A stretch of 64,000 nucleotides of DNA from Enterobacterales bacterium (GCA_015655145.1 JAATFO010000049.1:56521-120520); one strand, 5' to 3'. Shown: positions 19,283 through 29,055, numbered from the stretch's first letter. The notes: generated from the letters alone by a model not told the origin. Numbers and translations are program-made.

Positions 19283-20461
19283 ATGATCAATGGTATTAAA
19301 CCCCTTAATAGATCACTGCGCTGGGGGATGGTTGGCGGCGGCGGCACCAGTCAAATTGGCTACATTCATCGTTCAGCGGCACTGCGGGATGGCACGTTTT
19401 CCTTGTTGGCCGGTGCGCTTGATATTGATGAAGCACGCGGAAGGACATTCGGTCAACAGGTGGGTATTGCGCCAGAACGCTGTTATGCCGATTACCAGAC
19501 GTTATTTCAGGAAGAGGCTAAACGTGAAGATGGTATTGAGGTTGTCTCCATCGCCACCCCTAATAATACCCATTTTGAGATTTGCCAGGCGGCGCTGGAA
19601 GCAGGCTTGCATGTGGTGTGTGAAAAACCATTGTGCTTTACCGGTAAAGAGGCCGCTATTCTGGTTAAACTCAGTGAGGAGCGAAATAAAATAATTGGCG
19701 TGACCTATGGTTATTCTGGCCATCAGATGATCCTTCAGGCGCGTGAAATGATTGCCCAGGGCATGCTTGGGGACATTCGTATCATTACGATGGTGTTTGC
19801 TCACGGTTTCCACGCGGATGCGGTAGAACTCGAAAACCCCAGTACTCGCTGGCGTGTTGATCCGAAATTTGTGGGGCCAAGCTATGTGCTGGGTGATTTA
19901 GCGACGCACCCATTATTTTTGGCAGAAACGATGGTGCCTGATTTAAACATTACGCGCTTGCTGTGCTCGCGCCAGAGTTTCGTTAAATCACGTGCGCCGC
20001 TGGAGGATAACGCCTTTGTTTTAATGGAATATGATAATGGCGCTGTGGGTAGCATGTGGAGTTCGGCAGTGAATTGCGGATCAATGCATGGGCAAAAAGT
20101 ACGTGTGGTCGGTTCTAAGGCCAGCCTGGAATGGTGGGATGAGCAACCGAACCAGTTACGCTATGAAATCCAGGGGGAACCGGTACGCATTATCGAACGT
20201 GGCATGGACTATTTAAGCCCGGTCGCGCGCGCGGATGACCGTATCGGCGCGGGTCACCCGGAGGGCTTGTTTGAAGCCTGGTCCAACTTATACCGGCGTT
20301 TTGCTATAGCGATGGATGCCGCCGATCGTCAGGACAAGGCTTTTCTTGCTGATTTCTGGTATCCGGATGCTCATGCTGGCCAAATCGGCGTCAACTGGGT
20401 CGAACATTGTGTGAAGTCAGCTGATGCGGGTGCGCAATGGGTCGATTTTAATCTTCAGTAA
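19283..20461 (+). CDS. Gfo/Idh/MocA-family dehydrogenase, paralogue of the 1651-2829 protein
   Basis: 392 aa with the same architecture and length as the protein at 1651-2829. The Rossmann GGGGTSQIG loop is near residue 18, CEKPLCF carries the catalytic lysine, and LGDLATHP carries the family histidine. It lies within the iol operon together with a distinct, shorter IolG (21041-22039). It therefore probably oxidises a second inositol isomer or derivative. GGAGG lies 9 nt before the ATG. A GC-rich hairpin follows the stop codon. Confidence 0.88.
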   Translation: MINGIKPLNRSLRWGMVGGGGTSQIGYIHRSAALRDGTFSLLAGALDIDEARGRTFGQQVGIAPERCYADYQTLFQEEAKREDGIEVVSIATPNNTHFEICQAALEAGLHVVCEKPLCFTGKEAAILVKLSEERNKIIGVTYGYSGHQMILQAREMIAQGMLGDIRIITMVFAHGFHADAVELENPSTRWRVDPKFVGPSYVLGDLATHPLFLAETMVPDLNITRLLCSRQSFVKSRAPLEDNAFVLMEYDNGAVGSMWSSAVNCGSMHGQKVRVVGSKASLEWWDEQPNQLRYEIQGEPVRIIERGMDYLSPVARADDRIGAGHPEGLFEAWSNLYRRFAIAMDAADRQDKAFLADFWYPDAHAGQIGVNWVEHCVKSADAGAQWVDFNLQ

Positions 20462-20466
20462 TGATC

Positions 20467-20490
20467 AAGCCTGCCCGTTCGGGCAGGCTT
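20467..20490 (+). terminator. GC-rich intercistronic hairpin
   Basis: AAGCCTGCCC pairs perfectly with GGGCAGGCTT across GTTC. It lies 6 bp after the Gfo/Idh stop and 15 bp before the next ATG, with no T-run. It may be a partial terminator or an mRNA-stabilising element that sets gene dosage in the operon. Confidence 0.6.
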
Positions 20491-20505
20491 GACATCGGAG
20501 GTGTT

Positions 20506-20991
20506 ATGTCAGGTATTCCATCTATCGATGATGTATTGCAACAAGAACAACAAATTCGGCTGGTTGATTTTGATTTCAATGCGGCCTGGTTCATTGGTTG
20601 CCAGATTCGTGAGCGAGCAGTAAAAGATAATTTATCGATTGCATTTGAAGTTTATGCGTTTGGGCAAACATTGTTCCTTTCTGCGCGGCCAGGAACCGGT
20701 CGTGAACATCTGGAATGGATTGGCCGGAAACGAAACACGGTGCTAAGAAGCACGCATTCCTCGTTACTTTCTGAGCTGAAAAATAAAGCCGATAATATCT
20801 CAATGGAAACCTTGCCTTATATTGATGCTCTTCAGTATACGGACAGTGGCGGCAGCTTCCCATTATTGCTGAGAAGTGGGGCGGTGATTGGCGCTGTAAC
20901 GGTGAGTGGTTTAGATTCCCACGTTGACCATGCGATTTCAGCCTGGAGTATTCGTCAATATATAACGCATTGCAAGGCGAATGTGGTTTGA
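20506..20991 (+). CDS. UPF0303 / DUF336-type protein
   Basis: 161 aa from the chosen ATG, which has GGAGG 6 nt upstream; an upstream ATG at 20461 would translate through the hairpin and is rejected. The C-terminal segment GGSFPLLLRSGAVIGAVTVSGL and the DH near residue 145 match the UPF0303 (heme-degrading-domain/DUF336-like) family. The biochemical role in cyclitol catabolism is not established. It sits between two dehydrogenase genes in the iol operon. Confidence 0.72.
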   Translation: MSGIPSIDDVLQQEQQIRLVDFDFNAAWFIGCQIRERAVKDNLSIAFEVYAFGQTLFLSARPGTGREHLEWIGRKRNTVLRSTHSSLLSELKNKADNISMETLPYIDALQYTDSGGSFPLLLRSGAVIGAVTVSGLDSHVDHAISAWSIRQYITHCKANVV

Positions 20992-21040
20992 CCGTATTTG
21001 ACATGCTATTAACTATTTTCGCGAAAAAAGAGGTTGTTGT

Positions 21041-22039
21041 ATGTTTAATATTGTCTTGTTTGGTGCCGGTAAAATGGGCAGCGTCCATGCAAAAAATATT
21101 GCGAACCACAATGAAACCACGCTATATGCCGTTGTCGATCCCATCCCTGATAATGCCCGACGGCTGGCCGAGAAGTACAGCGCTAAATGGTATAGCTCGC
21201 CAGAGGCCATTTTAGCGGATACCCAAGTTGACGGGATATGGATTGCTTCCGCAAGTCATACTCACGCCGATTTGATTGAACTTGCGGCCAAAAATAAAAA
21301 GGCTATTTTTTGTGAAAAACCAATCCACCTGGAATTAGATCGTGTAAAGCAATGCCTGTCCATCGTTGAGCAAAATAATGTTCCGTTGATCATGGGTTTT
21401 AACCGTCGTTTCGATCCGCAATTCAGCCAGGTAAAGAAACAGGGCGATGCCGGTGAGGTCGGTAAGAAAGAATCACTGCTCATTGTCTCGCGGGATCCGG
21501 CTCCGCCGCCGATCAGCTATGTGAAAATTTCTGGTGGCTTATTTAAAGATATGATGATCCATGATTTTGATATGGCGCGATTTATTATGGATGAGGAGCC
21601 AGACTTTATTTTCGCACAAGCCAGTAATGTTGTTGACCCCGAAATAGGTAAGGCGGGTGATATCGACACTGCGGTGGTAACCCTGAAATTTCCTTCTGGC
21701 GCGTTGGCAACCATTATCAATAGCCGGCGTTCTGGCTATGGCTATGATCAGCGCATTGAATTACATGGTGAGAAGGGATTGCTGCAGGCGGGCAATATTC
21801 ATACTCATCAGGTATCAGTATGGCGCGAGACCGGCCGGCTTTACGCACCGCTGGAGGATTTCTATTTACAGCGTTACGATGACGCTTATTTTTCTGAATT
21901 GGAACATTTTATTGCGGTTATGTGCGGAAAAGCACAGCCGCAATGTTCCGGCAGCGATGGATATAAAGCGCTAGTACTGGCTATCTCTGCCAGCCAGTCT
22001 TTAGCTGAAGGAAAAGAACGTGCCGTCAATTACCGTTAA
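21041..22039 (+). CDS. iolG: Inositol 2-dehydrogenase IolG
   Basis: 332 aa Gfo/Idh/MocA enzyme. GAGKMGSVHA forms the NAD loop, CEKP holds the catalytic lysine K93, NRRFDPQF and MIHDFDMARF carry the conserved substrate-site residues of inositol 2-dehydrogenases. It oxidises myo-inositol to 2-keto-myo-inositol (inosose), the first pathway step. Ribosome binding site AAAGAGG. It closes the rightward iol operon, before a strong terminator at 22106-22132. Confidence 0.9.
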   Translation: MFNIVLFGAGKMGSVHAKNIANHNETTLYAVVDPIPDNARRLAEKYSAKWYSSPEAILADTQVDGIWIASASHTHADLIELAAKNKKAIFCEKPIHLELDRVKQCLSIVEQNNVPLIMGFNRRFDPQFSQVKKQGDAGEVGKKESLLIVSRDPAPPPISYVKISGGLFKDMMIHDFDMARFIMDEEPDFIFAQASNVVDPEIGKAGDIDTAVVTLKFPSGALATIINSRRSGYGYDQRIELHGEKGLLQAGNIHTHQVSVWRETGRLYAPLEDFYLQRYDDAYFSELEHFIAVMCGKAQPQCSGSDGYKALVLAISASQSLAEGKERAVNYR

Positions 22040-22105
22040 TGCATTTGTGACGCGTCATTGATATAAGGATCTGCCATCTGTTGGTGTCGGTTTCTTGCTT
22101 TTATC

Positions 22106-22132
22106 CACAGGGCCGGTAATCCCGGCCCTGTG
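22106..22132 (+). terminator. Terminator after iolG
   Basis: Perfect 11-bp stem CACAGGGCCGG/CCGGCCCTGTG with a 5-nt loop, followed by a T-rich stretch. It ends the rightward iol operon. Confidence 0.75.
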
Positions 22133-22232
22133 CGATATTATTTCCTGTTTATTATACCGGCTGGCTATTTTTACTGCGCACGTCGTTATGCGCGCACGGC
22201 TACCTCTGGCTGGTCGCAGTTCACCTCAGTTG

Positions 22233-23382
22233 TCAATAATGCTCAAGCCAGTGGGCGTAAGGGGCGGGCAATACCCATGACGGTTTCTCTTTGCCGAGCG
22301 CTTTTGCCGCAAGGTAGGGCCAGTGGGGGTTGGCGAGATGGGCGTGTCCCACCATCACCAGATCCAATTGACCTTGCTCAATAGTTTCATTGGCAATCTG
22401 CGGTAAATCAATTCCCCATGCCGAAGCCACCGGAATGTGGGCTTCACGACGCACGCGTTCGGCGATGGGCGCGAGGAAGGCCGATCCCCAGGGGATCTTC
22501 GCGTCGGGCGTGGAAAAGCCGATACTGACATTTAGCATGTCCAGTCCTCTGGTGCGAAAGGCTTTAGTCAAATCAATGGATTCTTCCAGCGTCTGTTCAT
22601 CGCGGCCATCAAATTCGATGACGCCGAAACGGGCCGTGAGCGGCAGATTTTCCGGCCACTCTTTCCGCACGGCGTCAAGTGTCTCCAGCAGAAAGCGACA
22701 ACGCCCTTCGTAGCCGCCGCCATAAGCGTCTTGACGCTGGTTGGCGTGTACTGAAAAGAAGCTTTGCGCCAGGTAACCGTGAGCGAAATGCAATTCCAGC
22801 CATTGAAAGCCGGCGTCTCTGGCCCGTCGGGTCGCAGCGACAAAATCGTCTTGTACGCGCCTGATATCCTGCAATGTCATCTCATGCGGCACTTTGGGTA
22901 GATTACTGCCGAAGGCTACCGCAGAAGGGGAAAGGGTTGGCCAACCTCGCGGGTCGCCTTCGACGATATGATCATCGCCTTCCCAGGGCAGGTTGGCGCT
23001 GGCTTTACGTCCGGCATGGCCGATCTGAATACCCGGTACAGCCCCGGCGGCTTTAATCTCGTTGACAATGTACGCCAGTTTTTCCGCCTGAATATCATTC
23101 CACAAACCGAGGCAGGCGGGGGTGATACGTCCTTCCGGCGACACGGCTGTGGCTTCGACAATAACCAGACCGGCTCCCCCGCGCGCAAGGCTGGCATTTA
23201 CCGACACGTCTACGCGCATCAGCAATATCCCCGGCTCCCCCGCGCGCAAGGCTGGCATAATGGACGCGATGCCACTCATTGCTCAAACCGTCGACCGCAC
23301 TGTATTGGCACATCGGCGGTACGGCAATGCGGTTACGCAGCGAAATATCCTTGAGGGTAAATGATGAAAATAATCCGGACAT
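22233..23382 (-). pseudogene. Old yellow enzyme (YqjM/XenA-like), broken by a 61-bp insertion
   Basis: NADH:flavin oxidoreductase, a TIM-barrel FMN ene-reductase. The N-terminus (SSFTLKDISLRNRIAVPPMCQYS) is in one frame from 23382 and the rest (GLVIVEATAVSPEGRITPACLG, GIQIGHAGRK, the active-site LHFAHGYL) in another. A 28-bp sequence encoding ASLARGGAG occurs twice, at 23170-23197 and 23231-23258, separated by 33 bp. Removing one 61-bp unit gives 1089 bp, an uninterrupted 362-aa frame of normal length. The gene follows the MDR oxidoreductase by 19 bp in the same operon. Confidence 0.85.
23170..23258. repeat. 28-bp direct repeat causing a 61-bp frameshifting insertion
   Basis: Two identical 28-bp copies (23170-23197 and 23231-23258) flank 33 bp of unrelated sequence inside the old yellow enzyme gene. 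The period of 61 bp is not a multiple of three, so it shifts the frame. Recombination between the copies would restore the reading frame. Confidence 0.9.
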
Positions 23383-23401
23383 AGCAAACCTCGATGGTGT
23401 T

Positions 23402-24382
23402 TTAGAATAAAATAACGTGTTTACCGGAGAAATCGCGTACTTTAAGTGCTGCCAACTGTTGCGGGAGCGAGTCGAAAGAGAATGTGAGCAGTGTTTCTGG
23501 TTGCAGTTCGCTCACGGTCAATTGATTGAGCAATTGCTCGCCGGCGGCGGTCAGACAGCGCCAGTCATCGTCATCGCCAAAATAATGAAGCGCGCCAAGG
23601 GCGACTTCATGCAAGGAAAGGGCACGTCCGAAAGGCGGATTAGGCCAGCTTTCGGCGCGGCCCTGAATACAGATCAGATGGCCGTTGGCGCGTAGCATCG
23701 AGGCTAATGCGATGGCATGATCCGCGTTTACGCTATCAATTAGCGCGAAATAACGCTGATTCGTCTCTTCAGGCAGCGTTGCCGGTAAGGCTTGCAGACA
23801 GTGTGCGACACCTAATGCTTTCAGGCGGTTCCAGTGGCGCGGGTGACACAGCGTGGTAACTATAAATCCCCGGGCGATAGCCAGTTGCACAAGAAAATGC
23901 CCCACAGAACCGCCCGCACCGGCAATAGCGATTTCGGCGCCGGCATGGACCGGGATTTTTTCCAGTGCCAGCCAGGCGGTCAGGGCAGGGCAAGGGAAAG
24001 CGGCGGCGGCGGCGAAATCGAGTCGCGCTGGCAGGCGCATCAAGGCTCTGGCGGCAACCGGCGTATATTCGGCAAAACTGCCGGGTTGCCGCAGGCTTTG
24101 ATGATAGGCTACCCGTTGTCCCAGCCAAGTGTTATCCACATCTTCCGACACGGCCACGACAATACCCGAGCCATCGACGCCAGGTACTTGACCGGTCTTC
24201 ATCTCAAGGGTTTTCCAGTCGACGGGATTAAGTCCGATAGCGGCATTGCGCACCAGCACCTGGCCGGCGTTGACTGGCTGAGATGTGATATTTTCGCGTT
24301 GTAATGCCAGCGGGAAATCGCCGCCTTTCCATACCCATGCCTGCCAATGCAAGGGTACGGTTATATCTGTATTGTTCATCAT
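23402..24382 (-). CDS. MDR-superfamily alcohol dehydrogenase / quinone oxidoreductase
   Basis: 326 aa medium-chain dehydrogenase/reductase without the structural zinc loop. It has a GroES-like N-terminus (NPVDWK, GVDGSGIV), a nucleotide loop GAGGSVGHF near residue 155, and a C-terminal RDFSGKHVILF. NADPH-dependent reduction of quinones or enones is typical of this group. It lies between the broken old yellow enzyme and a VOC remnant on the same strand, and appears to be the only intact enzyme of the cluster. Confidence 0.82.
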   Translation of the reverse strand: MMNNTDITVPLHWQAWVWKGGDFPLALQRENITSQPVNAGQVLVRNAAIGLNPVDWKTLEMKTGQVPGVDGSGIVVAVSEDVDNTWLGQRVAYHQSLRQPGSFAEYTPVAARALMRLPARLDFAAAAAFPCPALTAWLALEKIPVHAGAEIAIAGAGGSVGHFLVQLAIARGFIVTTLCHPRHWNRLKALGVAHCLQALPATLPEETNQRYFALIDSVNADHAIALASMLRANGHLICIQGRAESWPNPPFGRALSLHEVALGALHYFGDDDDWRCLTAAGEQLLNQLTVSELQPETLLTFSFDSLPQQLAALKVRDFSGKHVILF

Positions 24383-24400
24383 AATCCCCGTGACATGGTG

Positions 24401-24584
24401 TCATGCATAAGCAGCTGCAGAACCGGTCAGCTTATCGTGGTGGCTGTCAATCTCGAAAATGTTACCGGCAGGATCTTCCCTGTAGGCTATGCGATACGCA
24501 TACCTCGGCGCGCATCAGGACGATGGCTGTGCCATCCTCTACACCCGGTATCCTTTTGTGGCGTATTTTCATCACTTTCATCAT
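24401..24584 (-). pseudogene. VOC (glyoxalase-fold) remnant
   Basis: A good ribosome binding site (CAGGAG) precedes an ATG at 24584. The downstream sequence ends, in a different frame, with YREDPAGNIFEIDSHHDK, the characteristic C-terminus of VOC-superfamily proteins. The whole is only 184 bp against roughly 375 bp for an intact member, so the middle is lost and the frame shifted. Its stop is 18 bp before the MDR gene. Confidence 0.55.
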
Positions 24585-24673
24585 CACGCTCCTGAGATGC
24601 TCATTGTTGAGGCTACGATGATTGAATGATAATGAAAATAGCATTTTTGTTATGGTAATTATAAAATATCATT

Positions 24674-25541
24674 ATGATTAATATCAATCCGCAATGGCTG
24701 AGCGCCTTTGTTACACGTAATGAACGGCGCAGTTTCACCCGCGCGGCGGAAAAACGTGGTATTACGCAGGCGGCGGTAAGTCAGCATCTCCGTTATCTGG
24801 AGACGCGGTTCGGGTTGCTGATTGTCCGCAAGAAAGGGCAGTTTGATTTGACGCCGACGGGAAAAGTGCTGCTGGATTACTGCCGGGAAATTGGTCAGGC
24901 AGATGAACGCCTGGCCTTGCGCCTGACGGAAAACGATGAAGATCATGGCGACATCAGTCTGATCACGCCGGGTAGCATTGGGCTGCGCTGCTACTCACTT
25001 TACAGCAACAATGTCCTGGATTGACGTTCCGTCACCGTTTTGCGCCGGACGATGAAGTGCTGGAAGCAGTGCTGCATAATTATTTTGAGATCGGCTTCGT
25101 TACTCGAAAGCCCGATGACAACCGCATCGTGGCGGAACGTTTTACCGAAGAGCCGTTGGAACGGGTGGTTCCGGCGGGGGAAGAGGTCAATGGCTGGCAT
25201 GATTTGGCTCGCCTGGGTTATATTGATCACCCCGATGGCGCAGCAATGGCCACGCGCTTGCTGAGTCGGCGCTTTCCGGGTAACCCGGGCATACGTTCGC
25301 TCCGGTGCCCGGGTTTTAGTAACCCAGTTTCGCTGCTTCTTGAGCCTGTTGCCCGTGGCCTGGGATTTGTCGTGCTGCCCAAATATGCCCGCTTAGCTTT
25401 TGCTCGCCAGGAGGCGATTCAGGTTGAGGAATGCGGCGTTGCAGTGCTGGACACCATCTGGCTGATTCATCGGCCGAGTGGCCTTTATCCCGTCGGGCCG
25501 CGAAGGTCTTAAACTATCTTCGTCAGCTTTTTTTACCCTGA
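24674..25541 (+). pseudogene. LysR-family regulator with two frameshifts
   Basis: The N-terminal LysR helix-turn-helix (SFTRAAEKRGITQAAVSQHLRYLE) is intact. At about 25005-25015 the frame shifts: the next frame reads LQQQCPGLTFRHRFAPDDE, consistent with loss of one T. A second shift near 25475 moves the expected ending (PLSRRAAKVLNYLRQLF, stop at 25541) out of frame. It is divergent from the VOC-MDR-old yellow enzyme set and was probably their regulator. A sequencing error cannot be excluded for either one-base change. Confidence 0.78.
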
Positions 25542-25798
25542 GTCAATGTGAATGTGCTCAGATCTGGCATATCGAGAAAGCGCATTTCCTCGCTGTTATT
25601 TAAGAAGCATTAATCATCATAGTGTTATTGGCCGGTTGCTTATGGATACCGGTTACCCGATCCACAAAACAGACAGGCGATGTACCCAAACGACGAAGAA
25701 TTGTGCGTGAGGTCGTGCATGGGACGGTGTCTGGCCAGCGTGAACGGCTACCGGCAGGGTGTCTGCAATAAGCCGCCGGTAAAATGGTCAGATCGCCC

Positions 25799-26830
25799 TC
25801 ATTCATTATCAGGCGATTTATTGGAGAACAATGGGGGGATTTCTATCAGATGTTTGTCCGTCTCTCCGCTGTCGATTATTTTAAATACCGCATCCAGCAT
25901 GGCAGGTACATTCTGTTTAACCATTTCAATATCATTTCCTAACAGCGCAACAAAAGGGTCCCAGTCAAAACATCCCATTGAGAGTTGTTTTTCGCCAACA
26001 TAATCTGATGCTGACATCCATCTCATCACACCTTCAAGTGAAATTGTCGAATTAACAAAAAGCCCCGCGATATTATCGTAACCTTTTTCCCGGTATTTTA
26101 TGAGCGCATTTTCTGATTTTTCAGGGGCATAGCCACAGGCAAGAATATTTGATTCGTTAAGGTCAATACCTCGCTCTTTATGTGCATCGGCGAACCCACG
26201 CAGTCGTTCTTTTGTATTATGATCGCTGTCTCTACCGCCAATAAAAATAAGAGGTTTACTCTCTCCCAGACGTTTTTGGCAATTATTAAGAATACGATGG
26301 GTTAATTCTTTGGCACCTGAATAATTATCTGAAATAATGGAAGGCGCCAGTGTCCCGGGGAGGTCAAGATTAAGTGAGGGCACACCTGCCAGAGAACACA
26401 TAGCCGTGATTTTGTCAGGATCTGTAGCGCCAGTCGAGATCATCCAGTCGATCTGATAAGACAACATCGTGCTGGCGGCTTCAACTTCCAGCGCCGGATT
26501 ACGTCTGGTACAGGTAATTATCGGGAACAGGCCACGTTCTCGCGCCATTTTTTCGAAATGCTCAACAATTGAGCCAAAGTATCGATTATCGTATTTCGGT
26601 ACAATCATTCCGATAATTTTTGATTTTTCACTGCGCAACACGCTGGCCTGCTTGTTCAGCGCAAATCCTTGTTCTACTGCGACGTTAGTTATCTTCTCTG
26701 CAAGCTTTACGCTGATACGACGCTTCTTCCAGCTTCCGTTAAGAACCGAGCTTACTGTACTCGCTGATGCGCCGGTGAGCTCCGCCAAATCGTAGATAGT
26801 CGCTTTCTTGGTTTTTCTGATTTGAATCAC
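25799..26830 (-). CDS. LacI-family transcriptional regulator of the ABC sugar operon
   Basis: 343 aa from a GTG at 26830, which has AAGGA 7 nt upstream; longer in-frame extensions lack similarity to the family. The helix-turn-helix is ATIYDLAELTGASASTVSSVLNG, followed by a sensor domain with KIIGMIVPKYDNRYFGSIVEH. It is divergent from the binding-protein gene at 27123 and probably controls that ABC operon. The sugar effector is unknown. Confidence 0.88.
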   Translation of the reverse strand: MIQIRKTKKATIYDLAELTGASASTVSSVLNGSWKKRRISVKLAEKITNVAVEQGFALNKQASVLRSEKSKIIGMIVPKYDNRYFGSIVEHFEKMARERGLFPIITCTRRNPALEVEAASTMLSYQIDWMISTGATDPDKITAMCSLAGVPSLNLDLPGTLAPSIISDNYSGAKELTHRILNNCQKRLGESKPLIFIGGRDSDHNTKERLRGFADAHKERGIDLNESNILACGYAPEKSENALIKYREKGYDNIAGLFVNSTISLEGVMRWMSASDYVGEKQLSMGCFDWDPFVALLGNDIEMVKQNVPAMLDAVFKIIDSGETDKHLIEIPPLFSNKSPDNE

Positions 26831-27122
26831 AAATCCATCCTTCTGTATTTGCCTTAGCTTGACACCAAAATTGATTAGGAGCAATGATGCACCATCGATT
26901 GAGCAAATGTAAAATTGATGAGAATTTAGCGTTAAATAATTAGTCAACAATGTTAATAAAAAAGCCAGTCGGGAGGAATGCATAGCGGCAAATGTGTCCT
27001 CTGATGTTTCGTATAACCTTTCTCCATCCAGTATCAGAGGAAATTATCATCGAGTTTTATCCATGCCGATGATGCCCGAACTGCGCTGAAAAGTTTTCCC
27101 CAAAAAATTGAGGAGATGAGAA

Positions 27123-28169
27123 GTGAATTATCGCAACGTTTTAAACGTATCAACTGCGCTTATGGTTTTTGCCGCCGGCGCGGCCTATGCCGCAGATTCT
27201 GCAACGATCGCCTTCCTGATGCCGGACCAGGCATCAACGCGCTATGAACAACATGATTTTCCGGGCTTTAAAGCTGAAATCGCCCGGATCTGTGCTGATT
27301 GTAAAGTGATCTACCAGAATGCCAATGCCGATGCATCTTTACAACAACAGCAATTCAATTCGGTCATCGCACAAGGGGCTAAAGTTATTGTTCTTGATCC
27401 GGTTGATTCATCGGCCGCTGCCGGACTTGTTGAAATCGCACATTCTCAGGATGTAAAAGTCGTTGCCTACGATAGGCCGGTGCCAGATAAACCCGCCGAT
27501 TTCTATGTTTCCTTCGACAACGAGGGTATTGGCTACGCCATTTCAACATCGCTGGTTGAACAGCTTAAAACGTTAAAAGTTCCACCAGGCGCTGGCATTC
27601 TTGAAATTAATGGTTCGCCAACGGACGCGGCGGCTGGCCTTATTCGTGACGGTATTCATCGTGGACTTAAGTCCTCCGGTTACAAAACCCTGGCAGAGTT
27701 CGATACGCCGGAATGGGCTCCCCCCAAAGCGCAGGAGTGGGCCGCAGGTCAAATCACCCGTTTCGGCAGTCAAATCAAGGGGGTTGTTGCAGCAAATGAT
27801 GGTACCGGCGGCGGTGCAATAGCCGCGTTTAAAGCCGCAGGCGTGCAACCGATCCCGGTGGTTACCGGCAACGACGCCACAATCGCAGCGCTGCAACTGA
27901 TTATCTCAGGTGATCAATTCAACACCATTTCTAAACCTGCAGAAGTGGTTGCCGCAGCCGCTGCTAACGTTGCTGTCGCGTTGATTCAGGGTAAAACGCC
28001 GAAGTCCAGCACCACGCTTTATAACACGCCTTCTCAGTTGTTTGTTCCTGCAGTGATTACCGCGAAGAATATCAAAGCTGAAATATTTGATAAGAAAATA
28101 CAAACCGTCGCACAGGTCTGTACCGGTGAATATCAACCCGACTGCAAAAAACTCGGTATCACACAGTAA
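27123..28169 (+). CDS. Sugar ABC transporter periplasmic binding protein
   Basis: 348 aa, type I (RbsB/XylF-like) solute-binding protein. A Sec signal peptide covers about residues 1-24 (NVSTALMVFAAGAAYAADS, cleavage after AYA). The mature part has VIVLDPVDSSAAAGLV, DNEGIGYAIS and VVAANDGTGGG, the usual ligand-site segments. GTG start with AGGAG upstream. It is followed by one ATPase and one permease, making a complete importer for an unidentified monosaccharide. Confidence 0.9.
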   Translation: MNYRNVLNVSTALMVFAAGAAYAADSATIAFLMPDQASTRYEQHDFPGFKAEIARICADCKVIYQNANADASLQQQQFNSVIAQGAKVIVLDPVDSSAAAGLVEIAHSQDVKVVAYDRPVPDKPADFYVSFDNEGIGYAISTSLVEQLKTLKVPPGAGILEINGSPTDAAAGLIRDGIHRGLKSSGYKTLAEFDTPEWAPPKAQEWAAGQITRFGSQIKGVVAANDGTGGGAIAAFKAAGVQPIPVVTGNDATIAALQLIISGDQFNTISKPAEVVAAAAANVAVALIQGKTPKSSTTLYNTPSQLFVPAVITAKNIKAEIFDKKIQTVAQVCTGEYQPDCKKLGITQ

Positions 28170-28233
28170 TTTATAATGAACACGCCGCTGACAAAGCGTG
28201 TTCTACATATCTCCTATAATCAGGGCATTATCC

Positions 28234-29055
28234 ATGTTGAACGAGAAGGGTGACAGACTTGGCAGCGGGCAACCCATACTTAAATTGAGTAAAGTTTCGA
28301 AAAATTTTGGCGCCGTTTCGGCACTGACTGATATCGATTTGGACGTCAGCGCCGGAGAGGTTGTCGCGCTGGTAGGCGATAACGGGGCGGGTAAGTCAAC
28401 GCTGGTTAAGATTCTGGCTGGCGTTCATCAACCCTCTTCCGGAACCGTGGAATTTGAGGGAAAAGAAATCACGCTTAATAGTCCTGGTGACGCCCTGAAA
28501 TACGGTATATCCACCGTATTTCAGGATTTGGCGCTTTGCGAAAATTTGGATGTGGTCGCCAATCTCTTTTTGGGACATGAGTTATCGGCATGGCGGCTTG
28601 ATGAAGTCTCGATGGAAGTGCGCGCATGGACATTGTTACAGGAGCTGGCAGCACGAATTCCCTCGGTGCGCGAGCCCGTTGCCTCATTGTCAGGCGGCCA
28701 GCGCCAGACGGTGGCCATTGCACGCTCACTGCTGCTCAACCCCAAAATTGTCATGTTGGATGAACCCACCGCCGCGTTGGGTGTTGCCCAGACGGCGGAG
28801 GTGCTTAACCTGATTGAGCGCGTCCGTGCGCGCGGACTCGGGGTCATTATTATTAGCCATAACATGGAAGATGTACGCGCGGTAGCCGACCGTATTGTTG
28901 TGCTTCGCCTGGGGCGGAATAAAGGTATTTTCACACCCGATGCCTCTAATCAGGATTTGGTGGCGGCCATTACTGGCGCGACTGAGAATGCCGTATCTCG
29001 CCGGGTCGAGAGAAAATCTCAAGAAAGTCAACCTGGAGACACAGTACGTTTATGA
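28234..29055 (+). CDS. Sugar ABC transporter ATP-binding protein (single domain, FrcA-like)
   Basis: 273 aa. Walker A GDNGAGKST, signature LSGGQRQTVAIAR and Walker B IVMLDEPTAAL are intact. It has a single nucleotide-binding domain, unlike the duplicated RbsA/XylG type, and so must work as a dimer, as in Frc-type systems. The ATG at 28234 is preferred over 28198, whose extra residues do not belong to the family. Its TGA overlaps the permease ATG (ATGA), indicating translational coupling. Confidence 0.9.
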   Translation: MLNEKGDRLGSGQPILKLSKVSKNFGAVSALTDIDLDVSAGEVVALVGDNGAGKSTLVKILAGVHQPSSGTVEFEGKEITLNSPGDALKYGISTVFQDLALCENLDVVANLFLGHELSAWRLDEVSMEVRAWTLLQELAARIPSVREPVASLSGGQRQTVAIARSLLLNPKIVMLDEPTAALGVAQTAEVLNLIERVRARGLGVIIISHNMEDVRAVADRIVVLRLGRNKGIFTPDASNQDLVAAITGATENAVSRRVERKSQESQPGDTVRL

